The notes beneath the pieces are model-generated. The model had not been told where the DNA came from. It saw nothing but the letters and a program-made list of their open reading frames with translations, and did no database searches. Below, in pieces: positions 7,916 to 15,977 of a DNA stretch of 64,000 bases; the first letter of the stretch is position 1; each line of letters opens with the position of its first letter. The stretch is taken from contig NZ_JAGXTP010000001.1 in the NCBI RefSeq assembly GCF_018334155.1, positions 310,001 to 374,000 on the forward strand, written 5' to 3'. This DNA is from Devosia litorisediminis (lineage in GTDB: Bacteria; Pseudomonadota; Alphaproteobacteria; Rhizobiales; Devosiaceae). A program made the position numbers and the translations under genes.

Positions 7916-9127
7916 GTGCGACAGACGTGGCGTTGGTTCGGGCCCAAAGATCTTTGCAGCATTGATGACATCACCCAGGTGGGCGCCGAAGGCGTGGTCA
8001 GCGCGCTGCACCATGTGCCCAACGGGGTGGTCTGGACGCCCGAAGAGATTGCCAAGCGACACAGCGAGATCGCCACGCGCAAGGATGGCACCGCCTCGGG
8101 GCTGACCTGGGATGTGGTGGAGAGTCTGCCGGTATCGGAAGATATCAAAAAGCAGAAGAATGACTGGCGCGGTCACATTGAGAACTACAAGGTCTCGATG
8201 CAGAACCTGGCGGCGAGCGGCGTCGAGGTGATCTGCTACAATTTCATGCCCGTGCTGGACTGGACCCGGACTGATCTGCGCTGGAACGTGCCCAATGGCG
8301 GGTCGTGCATGCGGTTCGACATCAACGACTTTGCGGCATTCGACATTCATATCCTGGAGCGCGACGGCGCTGGGGCCGACTATACCAATGCCATTGCCGA
8401 CGAGGCCGGGCGGCGTGCTGCAGCACTGGACGAGGCGGGCAAGAAGCAATTGGCGCGCAATGTGACCATGGGGCTGCCGGGCTCGACGGAATCGATGACG
8501 CTGGACGATGTGCGGGCGCATCTGGCGGAATATGCAGGGATCAGCCGGGAGCGACTGCAGGCCAATTTTGTCGACTTCCTCGAAGCTGTGGTGCCGATGG
8601 CCGAGGATCTGGGATTGCGGCTGTGCTGCCATCCCGATGATCCACCGTTCTCGCTGCTGGGTCTGCCCCGTGTGATGTCAACCGAGGCCGATTACAGCTA
8701 CATCATGGATGCGGTCGAAAGCCCCGCCAACGGCATGACGCTGTGTTCGGGCTCGCTGGGCGCGCGGCCAGACAATGATCTGCCCGGCATGATGGAGAGG
8801 CTTGGCGACAAGGTACATTTCCTGCACCTGCGCAACGTCAAGCGCGACAATTCCGAAGTGGTTGGCTCGTTCTTCGAAGCCGAGCATCTGGGTGGGGACA
8901 CCGATATGGTGGCGCTGATCGCCGCGGTGGTACGCGAGGAGGCCCGTCGCAAGGCTGCTGGTCGCAAGGACCATTCCATCCCCATGCGGCCCGATCACGG
9001 TCAGGACATTCTTGACGATCTGGGGCGTCGCTCGCAGCCGGGCTATCCCACGATTGGCCGAATGAAGGGGCTGGCCGAGTTGCGCGGTGTCATGAAGGCA
9101 TTGGAATACCAACAGGCGACCAGCTAA
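7916..9127 (+). CDS. uxuA: Mannonate dehydratase
   Basis: UxuA dehydrates D-mannonate to 2-keto-3-deoxygluconate in the D-glucuronate pathway. The 403-residue protein opens with MRQTWRWFGPKD and ALHHVPNGVVWTPEEI, closely following the E. coli enzyme. It later shows LCCHPDDPPFSLLGLPRV and MRPDHGQDILDD, which carry the metal and catalytic His/Asp/Cys residues of the TIM-barrel family. The GTG at 7916 is the start that matches homologues and has GGAG seven bases upstream; an in-frame ATG at 7877 would add 13 unrelated residues. It feeds the same intermediate (KDG) as kduD. No uxaC or uxuB gene is in the window. Confidence 0.96.
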   Translation: MRQTWRWFGPKDLCSIDDITQVGAEGVVSALHHVPNGVVWTPEEIAKRHSEIATRKDGTASGLTWDVVESLPVSEDIKKQKNDWRGHIENYKVSMQNLAASGVEVICYNFMPVLDWTRTDLRWNVPNGGSCMRFDINDFAAFDIHILERDGAGADYTNAIADEAGRRAAALDEAGKKQLARNVTMGLPGSTESMTLDDVRAHLAEYAGISRERLQANFVDFLEAVVPMAEDLGLRLCCHPDDPPFSLLGLPRVMSTEADYSYIMDAVESPANGMTLCSGSLGARPDNDLPGMMERLGDKVHFLHLRNVKRDNSEVVGSFFEAEHLGGDTDMVALIAAVVREEARRKAAGRKDHSIPMRPDHGQDILDDLGRRSQPGYPTIGRMKGLAELRGVMKALEYQQATS

Positions 9128-9226
9128 ACACAAGCTTTCCCGCTTAGTTTCAGGTTCCGAACCAAACTTTACGACTTCTCAAAGGGTTCAGCGCACTCTG
9201 TAGTGATCTGTGGCGCGAGGCGCATT

Positions 9227-11113
9227 GTGATTACTACGGTATTTCAGGGGCTGGTGAACTGGTTCATCCCCCAACACATGGCGGACGATCTGCACACGCG
9301 CAAGCGCGTGCAGATGTTCATCATCAGCCATATATTCGGACCGATCATCGCGACGCCGATCCCGCTCTTCCTGTGGAGCGCTGATCCGCAGCCATGGCCG
9401 CATGTGCTGGTCCTGGCGCTGTCGATCTATGGTTTCTGGCCATTTCTGGCGCTGGTAAAGCTGTTTCCGCGCGCTTACACGCCGCTGGCCATGGCCTCGG
9501 TGCTGAACCTGTCATTCGCCATTCTGTGGGGCACCTATAATTACGGCGGCACCAGCTCGCCGTTCCTGGTGTGGTTCGTGCTGACGCCGCTGCTGGCGTT
9601 CATGTATCTGGGATCGACCTGGACGGCGCGAATATTCGTTCTGGCGCAGATCACGCTGGGTCTGGCGTCCCTGTACGGCTTCTATCTGTTTGGCGATTTC
9701 CCCGAGCACATCCCGGTCAATGACATGGTGGTGGCGGGTCTGCTATCGGCGCTGGGCGCCAACATCTATGTGTTCATGATGGCGGCCTATTACTCGAGCG
9801 TGGTGGATAGCCAGTCCGAGTTGATCAAGGAAATTGACCGTCACCAGTACACCCTCAAGGCGCTGACCAGCGCCAAGGACGATGCCGAGCGCGCCAATGG
9901 CGCCAAATCCGACTTCCTGGCCAAGATGAGCCACGAGCTGCGGACCCCGCTCAACGCGGTGCTGGGCTATTCGGAAATCCTGCTCGAAGATGCCGAACTG
10001 GACGGGCGTGGCGAACAAATCGCGGATTTGCAGAAAATCAGTGCCGCCGGCAAGCACTTGCTGGCCATGGTCAATGACATTCTCGATATCTCCAAGATCG
10101 AAGCAGGCAAGATGGCCCTGCATATCGAGACGGTTGATCTGGGCAAGCTGATCGATGAGGTAGAGGCCACAGGACGCCCGCTGGCAGCCAAGAATACCAA
10201 CAGCTTTGTGGTGGAGCGTGGCAAGGATCTGGGCATGATGCGGGCCGACGCAACCAAGCTGCGTCAGGCCATTTTCAACCTGCTCTCGAATGCCGCCAAG
10301 TTCACCCAGAACGGCACTATTACGCTGTCGGCCAAGCGCACAGGGGACTGGGTCGATATTGCAGTGATCGACACCGGTATCGGCATATCGCGCGAACAGC
10401 AGCAGGCACTTTTCTCCAATTTCAGTCAGGCCAGTTCCAAGATTGCTGCGGTCTATGGTGGCACCGGGCTGGGGCTGTCGCTGAGCCAGAACCTGTGCCG
10501 ATTGATGGGGGGACAGATCGAGATCGAAAGTGAACTGGGTGCGGGCAGTCGCTTCACCATTCACCTTCCCGCCCAGGTCGACCAGACCATGCCCTTGCCC
10601 ACCGAGATGCCGATCGTGCCGCTGACAACGCGGGCTGACGATGACTTCCTCAACGACGCCGAGGACGACGCTGTCAAGCGCAAGGTCGGTCATGCCGGCA
10701 TGAACGGGCACTCCAACGACCATGACAAGCGCGAGCGCGTGCTGGTGGTCGACGATGACCGCAATTTCCTGGAACTGGCCGAGCGCCTGTTTATCCGTGA
10801 GAATTACACGCCGATCTGCTCGGATGCGCCCCAATCGGCGCTGCAGATTGCGCGAACCGTCAAGCCTTCGGCGATTTTTCTCGACATACTGATGCCTGGG
10901 TTTGATGGTTGGGACGTACTGGCGGCTCTGAAGTCCGACCCGGTCACGGCCGATATTCCAGTGTTCATGATTTCCATTCTGGCCGAGCGCAGCAAAGCGC
11001 TGGCGGCCGGAGCGGACGGTATTGTGATGAAGCCGTTTGATGCGGCGAAGGTGAAGGCAGCGCTGGCCGCGCTCCGATCAACGCGTGGCCGGAACAGAGC
11101 TGCCAATGTATAG
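9227..11113 (+). CDS. Hybrid sensor histidine kinase with six-helix membrane sensor and C-terminal receiver
   Basis: The protein has 628 residues from the chosen GTG. The N-terminal ~190 residues hold six hydrophobic spans (about 31-49, 58-79, 87-102, 110-129, 133-155, 166-189) with very short loops. A linker, a HisKA domain with phospho-acceptor His 236 (KMSHELRTPLNAVLGYSEIL) and an HATPase_c domain (NLLSNAAKFT, DTGIGI, GGTGLGLS) follow, then a receiver domain from about residue 505 (VLVVDDD, FLDILMPGFDGW, VMKPFD). The start at 9227 was preferred because GAGG lies six bases upstream; GTG 9203 would add eight residues. A single-domain receiver follows 14 bases later. The membrane sensor without periplasmic domain suggests a lipophilic or membrane-borne signal. 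Confidence 0.88.
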   Translation: MITTVFQGLVNWFIPQHMADDLHTRKRVQMFIISHIFGPIIATPIPLFLWSADPQPWPHVLVLALSIYGFWPFLALVKLFPRAYTPLAMASVLNLSFAILWGTYNYGGTSSPFLVWFVLTPLLAFMYLGSTWTARIFVLAQITLGLASLYGFYLFGDFPEHIPVNDMVVAGLLSALGANIYVFMMAAYYSSVVDSQSELIKEIDRHQYTLKALTSAKDDAERANGAKSDFLAKMSHELRTPLNAVLGYSEILLEDAELDGRGEQIADLQKISAAGKHLLAMVNDILDISKIEAGKMALHIETVDLGKLIDEVEATGRPLAAKNTNSFVVERGKDLGMMRADATKLRQAIFNLLSNAAKFTQNGTITLSAKRTGDWVDIAVIDTGIGISREQQQALFSNFSQASSKIAAVYGGTGLGLSLSQNLCRLMGGQIEIESELGAGSRFTIHLPAQVDQTMPLPTEMPIVPLTTRADDDFLNDAEDDAVKRKVGHAGMNGHSNDHDKRERVLVVDDDRNFLELAERLFIRENYTPICSDAPQSALQIARTVKPSAIFLDILMPGFDGWDVLAALKSDPVTADIPVFMISILAERSKALAAGADGIVMKPFDAAKVKAALAALRSTRGRNRAANV

Positions 11114-11127
11114 GATGGATAGCTAAG

Positions 11128-11517
11128 ATGGCCCTGGTGCTCATCGTTGAAGACAACCCCGTCAATCGGGATGTACTGGGTCGCCGCCTTGAGCGACGCG
11201 GTTTTTCCATTCGCTTTGCCGAGGATGGCCCCAGTGGGATCGATGCGGCCAAGTCGCTGATGCCCGACGTGATCCTGATGGATATCGGGCTGGGTGAAAT
11301 GGATGGCTGCGAGGCCACCAGGCGCATCCGCGCTGATCCAGAGACTGCGGCGCTGCCCATTATCGCCCTGACTGCCAGTGCGTTTGAATCCGATCGCGCT
11401 AAGGCGCTGGCTGCCGGATGTATTGACTTTGATACCAAGCCGGTGGATTTGCCGCGCCTGCTGGGCAAGATGGCCGCCGTGCTGGGGCCAAAGATGCCGG
11501 CTGCGGCAATGGTCTAG
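11128..11517 (+). CDS. Single-domain response regulator (CheY/DivK-like)
   Basis: A 129-residue stand-alone receiver. Conserved acidic residues are in VLIVEDNPVNRDVL, the phospho-acceptor Asp is in VILMDIGLGEMDG, and the Thr and Lys are in IALTAS and DTKPVD. There is no output domain, so it probably acts by protein interaction or as a phosphate relay or sink for the hybrid kinase encoded 14 bases upstream. DivK-type receivers of this kind are common in alphaproteobacteria. A strong terminator follows 38 bases after the stop. Confidence 0.9.
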   Translation: MALVLIVEDNPVNRDVLGRRLERRGFSIRFAEDGPSGIDAAKSLMPDVILMDIGLGEMDGCEATRRIRADPETAALPIIALTASAFESDRAKALAAGCIDFDTKPVDLPRLLGKMAAVLGPKMPAAAMV

Positions 11518-11554
11518 CGCCACTGCCCACTTTCAGACGGTGACCCTGATACCA

Positions 11555-11584
11555 AAAAGCCCCCGGCCAAGGCCGGGGGCTTTT
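11555..11584. terminator. Strong bidirectional terminator
   Basis: AAAAGCCCCCGGCC (11555-11568) and GGCCGGGGGCTTTT (11571-11584) are exact complements with a two-base centre. The A-run and T-run on the two sides allow termination of both the kinase-receiver unit and the converging receiver gene. Confidence 0.92.
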
Positions 11585-11604
11585 GTATTTGGAGCGGGGA
11601 GTGC

Positions 11605-11997
11605 CTAGCTGGCAATCGCCATGCGGTTGGCATTAAGCGTTTCGCGCAGCCGCATGAAGTCGAGCGGCTTCTGGTGAATGTGGGGCTGTTGCAGCCCCAT
11701 CAGTTCAGCGCTGCGCTGGACCATAAGCAGGGTTTGATCATCCTGTCCGCTGACGATGACAATCTTGCCCTGGTAGCGATGCTCGGCGAGCAGGCGAAAC
11801 AGCTCGATGGCATCGACATGGGGCATGGAAATATCGACCGCCATAACGTCTGGCCGCAATGCTGCGACCAGATTGATGACGCCACGGGAATCCGAGGTGG
11901 CAAAGGCTTCGTAGCCGCAGCGCTCCGCTACCCGCACGATCAGTTCGGCTGAGGCGACATCATCGTCGACTGCGAGCAGCCTCAATGGTTGAGCCAT
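11605..11997 (-). CDS. Single-domain response regulator downstream of the oxoamine synthase
   Basis: A 130-residue receiver with acidic pocket LLAVDDDVASAELI, phospho-acceptor Asp in DVMAVDISMPHVDA, and Lys in IHQKPLD. The ATG at 11997 has GGAGG five bases upstream and lies 11 bases past the oxoamine synthase stop. The two genes are therefore almost certainly co-transcribed. There is no output domain. Its coupling to a biosynthetic enzyme suggests that the receiver takes part in control or sensing of the product, possibly together with the hybrid kinase on the other side of the terminator; this is inference. Confidence 0.88.
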   Translation of the reverse strand: MAQPLRLLAVDDDVASAELIVRVAERCGYEAFATSDSRGVINLVAALRPDVMAVDISMPHVDAIELFRLLAEHRYQGKIVIVSGQDDQTLLMVQRSAELMGLQQPHIHQKPLDFMRLRETLNANRMAIAS

Positions 11998-12008
11998 TCT
12001 TGCCTCCA

Positions 12009-13370
12009 CTACGCCGCAGCGCTTGAGCTGGCGGTTGCCGGGCGCGTTGCGTCCTGCTGGCCTTCATGGCCCAGACGATATTCAAGGTCTGCATCGCGCA
12101 TGGCCTTGGCCAGGATCTTGACGACCTGATCGATGTCTTCCTGGGTGTGGGACGCCATGACCTGGAAGCGGAAACGGGCGCCGCCCTGCGGCACAGCCGG
12201 GTATTCGACCAGGTTGGCAATGCCCCCCAGCGCCATCAGATGACGCGAGGCGAAACGGCCGACGCCTTCCAGCCCGAGGCGAACTGGCACGATAGGCGAT
12301 GGGTCGCCCAGTGTTTCCAGACCTGCACGCGTCAGCTCGGCGCGCAGATAGAGAATGTTGTCCATCAGCTTGCGACGCAGGGTCCGGCCTTCCTCGGAGC
12401 GCACAATGTTCAGTGCGGTGAGTACTGTCGCGGCCTGAACGGGCGAGAGTGCGTTGGAGAAGGTGTGGGTGGCGCTGTAATATTTCAGATATTCAGCGGC
12501 CGCGCGCGTCTTGACGGCGATGAAACCGCCATTGGAGCCGAAGGTCTTGGAGAAGCTGCCGATGATGATGTCGGCGCTGTCCATGGCGTTCTGCAGGCCG
12601 AGATGGCCCAGGCCATCATCACCGATCGAACCCAGATCGTGGGCGCAATCGACCAGCAGGGTTGCTCCGTACTGATCGCACAGGGCGCGCATGGCAGCCA
12701 GGTCCGGTGTATCGGAGTGCATGGAGAACAGGCTCTCGGTGACCACCAGAATGCCGTTCTGCTGATCGGTGTTACGAATGCGTTCAAGCTTGCGTGCCAG
12801 GGCGTCGAGGTTGAGGTGTCCGTGGTAGTGAATGTTCTGTGTGGCTGCCTTGGCGCCTTCCTGCAGGCAGGAATGGGCGAGAATGTCGAGAATGACATGG
12901 TCATTGCCGCGCACAAAGCCCTGCACCGAACCATAGCCAGCGGACCAGCCGGTCGGGTAGAGCACGATTTCACGCCCGCCCAGGAAGGATGAGAGGCCCT
13001 GTTCGAGCAGCAGCGAGTTGGCTGTGTTGCCCAGCAGCGCTGCAGAGCCCGCGCTATGCACACCATATTCGCCGATGGCGTCGATGGCGGCCTGCTTGAT
13101 GGCTGGGTGCGAGGACAGGCTCAGATAATCCTGACTGGCGAAATTGATGCCCGAGAAACTGGTGCCGGCATCGCTCTTGGCCTCGCAACGCGCCTGAGGT
13201 GCTGTTGAGGTTGAGCGGGCATATGGCCACAGATCATGGCTGCGGCGCAGGTCCTGCCAATCATAGAAGCCCGTTACACGCTCCATCAGATCTGCACCTT
13301 CTGGCGCCCGGAAATCACGCAGGCTGCCCGCCAAAGCGGCTTCTGGAACTGACTTGAAATCTTTAGACAT
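12009..13370 (-). CDS. Alpha-oxoamine synthase family PLP enzyme, substrate unknown (CqsA/SPT/BioF superfamily)
   Basis: A PLP-dependent acyl-CoA:amino acid condensing enzyme of 453 residues. Visible landmarks are FASQDYLSLSSHP near residue 77, the phosphate-binding YPTGWSAGYGS near 138, and the His stacking over the cofactor (ILAHSCLQEGAK, His166). Asp241 and His244 appear in DCAHDLG, and Lys275 in GSFSKTFGSNGGF. The family includes BioF, KBL, ALA synthase, serine palmitoyltransferase and the autoinducer synthase CqsA. The AHxxLxEGA pattern is nearer to CqsA (AHMSLWEGA) than to BioF as I recall these sequences. An N-terminal extension of about 60 residues and an Ala-rich tail are unusual. 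The ALA synthase-specific N-terminus is absent. It is co-transcribed with a receiver gene. Confidence 0.8.
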   Translation of the reverse strand: MSKDFKSVPEAALAGSLRDFRAPEGADLMERVTGFYDWQDLRRSHDLWPYARSTSTAPQARCEAKSDAGTSFSGINFASQDYLSLSSHPAIKQAAIDAIGEYGVHSAGSAALLGNTANSLLLEQGLSSFLGGREIVLYPTGWSAGYGSVQGFVRGNDHVILDILAHSCLQEGAKAATQNIHYHGHLNLDALARKLERIRNTDQQNGILVVTESLFSMHSDTPDLAAMRALCDQYGATLLVDCAHDLGSIGDDGLGHLGLQNAMDSADIIIGSFSKTFGSNGGFIAVKTRAAAEYLKYYSATHTFSNALSPVQAATVLTALNIVRSEEGRTLRRKLMDNILYLRAELTRAGLETLGDPSPIVPVRLGLEGVGRFASRHLMALGGIANLVEYPAVPQGGARFRFQVMASHTQEDIDQVVKILAKAMRDADLEYRLGHEGQQDATRPATASSSAAA

Positions 13371-13577
13371 CGACGCTCTCCACGTAGACCTTTCTGGTCC
13401 TTCTGGAGGCCAAACTACTTTGGCTACTTGAAAAGCAGCTTAATCGTTGCGGTATATTTTGTATGACCGAACGCGGTGCAATTTTGCTTACGTTGAATGG
13501 TAAATACGATTTGAATACTTCGTAACTGGACGGTTGGACTCACGCAAAATTAAGTGCTGCCGGTCCATTCTAGGCTC
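13371..13577. promoter_or_regulatory. Divergent promoter region, oxoamine synthase / GGDEF-EAL
   Basis: A 207-base gene-free stretch, noticeably AT-rich between 13440 and 13560, lies between two divergent starts. It must contain both promoters. No convincing EcfG-type or other recognisable consensus was seen. Confidence 0.55.
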
Positions 13578-15977
13578 ATGAACACTCAGTCTGGGTCCGG
13601 CCTGCTTTCCCTGGTCAACGGGTTTGTCGACCGCGCCATTGGTGCGGCAGACCTGCCCACGGCGGTGCGCCAGAAGCTGCTGCGCCAACAATTGAACTCG
13701 GTCAGCAAGATGACACCGGCCATGCTGGCGAGCACGGTCGTGGTCTCGGTGGTGTTTCTGCTGCTGACCTGGGGGACCGCCCGGTTCTGGCCGATGGCTG
13801 TCACGCTGGCCGCAATCAATATGCTGCAATTGCACGCAAGCTATCTGGCGTGGAGCAACCCCAATCTGAGCCTTGAGAGCAAGCCACATAAATCGGTGGT
13901 GCGCACAGTGCTTTATGCGCTGCTGCTGGGCACGTTGTGGGGTGTGGTGTTCAACATCATCCCGGTCGATCTCAATTCAACGGTGCGCGGCGCGGCCACG
14001 ATTGGTGCGGGTGGCCTGTTGTGTATCTCGATGATGGCGCTGGTTAATTATCCCCAAGCGCTTGCGGCCTTTACGATCCCGCTGATCGTGGGTGCACTGG
14101 GCACGGTAGTGGGTATGGATACCACGCCTGATGTCTGGGTGCAGGGTGTGCTGCTGATGGCGTTTACTTCCATCATGGTGGGCATCACCTTCAACCATGC
14201 CTCGGCCTTTGTGGCTCATCGCGCATCTGAAGCGCTGCTGCTGGAAAAGCGCGAGATCATCGGGTTGCTGCTGCGCGAGTTCGAGCAGGCGGCTTCGGAC
14301 TGGGTATGGGGCTTTGATGCAGACGGCTCCATCAACCGGCTTTCGAGTGGCTTCACCACAGCAACAGGCGTGGATGAGGACGATCTGGTGGGCGCTGATT
14401 TCGTGCATTTCATGCAGTGCATCACGCCGCCCAACGATACGCTGGTGGCGCAGCTTGAACGCGACGTAAGTGATCGCAAGACATTTCAGGATATCGAGTT
14501 GCGGGTCACCGCCGCAGGCGTTGAGTGCTGGTGGGCGCTGACAGGCAAGCCAGCCTTTGACGACGCCGGAGTCTATCTGGGTTATATTGGCACCGGTTCT
14601 GACGTTACCGCCCGCAAGCTGGCGGAGCGGCGGATCACCATGCTGGCGCATCATGATCCGATGACCGGCTTGCTCAACCGGAACAAGTTTACCGAACAGC
14701 TCAATAGCTGTGTCGCCCGCCTGGAGCGCTACGGCGCGCCGTTCACCGTGATGTTCCTTGATCTGGACCAATTCAAATCGGTCAATGACAGTCGCGGGCA
14801 TATGGTTGGCGACCGACTGCTGGTAGAGGTGGCCAAGCGGATCGATGCGCTGGTGCATGAGCCCGATCTGACGGCCCGGTTGGGCGGTGATGAATTTGCG
14901 ATCATCCTGCCCAATAGTGGCGATAGCGAAATGGTAGCTCGGCTGGCTGATCGCCTGATCGCCGAGATCAAGCGCCCTTTCATCATCGAAGGTGAAGAGG
15001 TTGTCATCGGCATGAGCGTGGGCATTGCCATGGCGCCGTTGAGCGGCACGCGCCCAGACCAGATCTTGCGCAATGCCGATCTGGCGCTCTATCGGGCCAA
15101 GGATGACGGTCGCTCGGTCTATCGCTTCTTTGAAAGCCAGATGGACAGTGACGCCCGTGAACGGCGCCTGCTGGAAGTGGAACTGCGCGACGCTATCGGC
15201 AATCGTGAACTGGTCCTGTACTACCAGCCGCTGGTTTCGGCCGAGAGCGAAGAACCGGTAGGCTTTGAGGCGCTGATCCGCTGGAACCATCCGATCCGCG
15301 GGCTGGTGCCGCCGGTGGAGTTCATCCCGGTGGCTGAGCACTCGAACCTGATCGTCGACATTGGCGACTGGACTATCGAGCAGGCCTGTATGGCGGCGTC
15401 GACCTGGCCGGAGCATCTGACCGTGGCGGTGAACCTGTCGGCCAAGCATTTCCGGCGATCAGACATTACGCAGGTGGTGCAGAAAGCGCTGGCCATGTCG
15501 GGTCTGGCACCCAAGCGGCTGGAGATCGAAATCACCGAGGGTCTGCTAATGGAAGACCCAGAAGAGGTTGTGGCCAAGCTTGGTGAATTGCGCGCACTGG
15601 GCGTCAGCATCGCCATGGACGACTTTGGCACCGGCTATTCAAGCCTGAACTATCTGCTGAAATTCCCCTTCGACAAGATCAAGATCGACCGCTCGTTCGT
15701 CAACGCCTCGAGCGGCGACGAAGTGGCACGCGATATCCTCAAGGCGATTGCTTCGCTCGGGCGCACGCTCAAGCTCAAGATCACCGCAGAGGGCGTTGAG
15801 ACACGCGAGCAGGCAAGCTTCCTGACAGAGATAGCCTGCGATCAGTTGCAGGGCTTCTTCTTTGCCCGGCCGCTGGACCCGGTCGAGTTGCCCCACTATC
15901 TGCTGACCCGCTTCCCCGGGCGCGCCGAAGCGGTGACCTCCGAAGCACAAGCGCGGCTGGCAGCCATCGCCAGCTAG
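13578..15977 (+). CDS. Membrane-anchored PAS-GGDEF-EAL cyclic di-GMP protein
   Basis: A 799-residue protein for synthesis and/or breakdown of cyclic di-GMP. The first ~200 residues hold about five hydrophobic spans. A PAS domain follows (about 225-345, containing DWVWGFDADGSINRLSSGF). The GGDEF domain has an intact active-site motif at 436-440 and the EAL domain its signature at 564-566, with DDFGTGYSS further on. Both catalytic halves therefore look competent. The ATG at 13578 was preferred to the GTG at 13554; neither has a strong ribosome site. It is transcribed divergently from the oxoamine synthase, and its stop overlaps the convergent M14-family gene by four bases. Confidence 0.92.
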   Translation: MNTQSGSGLLSLVNGFVDRAIGAADLPTAVRQKLLRQQLNSVSKMTPAMLASTVVVSVVFLLLTWGTARFWPMAVTLAAINMLQLHASYLAWSNPNLSLESKPHKSVVRTVLYALLLGTLWGVVFNIIPVDLNSTVRGAATIGAGGLLCISMMALVNYPQALAAFTIPLIVGALGTVVGMDTTPDVWVQGVLLMAFTSIMVGITFNHASAFVAHRASEALLLEKREIIGLLLREFEQAASDWVWGFDADGSINRLSSGFTTATGVDEDDLVGADFVHFMQCITPPNDTLVAQLERDVSDRKTFQDIELRVTAAGVECWWALTGKPAFDDAGVYLGYIGTGSDVTARKLAERRITMLAHHDPMTGLLNRNKFTEQLNSCVARLERYGAPFTVMFLDLDQFKSVNDSRGHMVGDRLLVEVAKRIDALVHEPDLTARLGGDEFAIILPNSGDSEMVARLADRLIAEIKRPFIIEGEEVVIGMSVGIAMAPLSGTRPDQILRNADLALYRAKDDGRSVYRFFESQMDSDARERRLLEVELRDAIGNRELVLYYQPLVSAESEEPVGFEALIRWNHPIRGLVPPVEFIPVAEHSNLIVDIGDWTIEQACMAASTWPEHLTVAVNLSAKHFRRSDITQVVQKALAMSGLAPKRLEIEITEGLLMEDPEEVVAKLGELRALGVSIAMDDFGTGYSSLNYLLKFPFDKIKIDRSFVNASSGDEVARDILKAIASLGRTLKLKITAEGVETREQASFLTEIACDQLQGFFFARPLDPVELPHYLLTRFPGRAEAVTSEAQARLAAIAS

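Noticed and set aside
8283..8307. GGAAC-N16-CGTG resembling an EcfG promoter
   Set aside because: It lies inside the uxuA coding region, the -10 deviates, and no gene start follows.
12009..13370. Calling the oxoamine synthase 5-aminolevulinate synthase (hemA)
   Set aside because: The size is close to ALA synthases, but the SD-x-x-NHNS-type motif is replaced by ILAHSCLQ and the typical HemA N-terminus is missing.
13977..15449. 490-codon frame antisense to the GGDEF-EAL gene
   Set aside because: The plus strand has intact GGDEF and EAL motifs. The antisense product is rich in His, Arg and Gln, as expected for a shadow frame.
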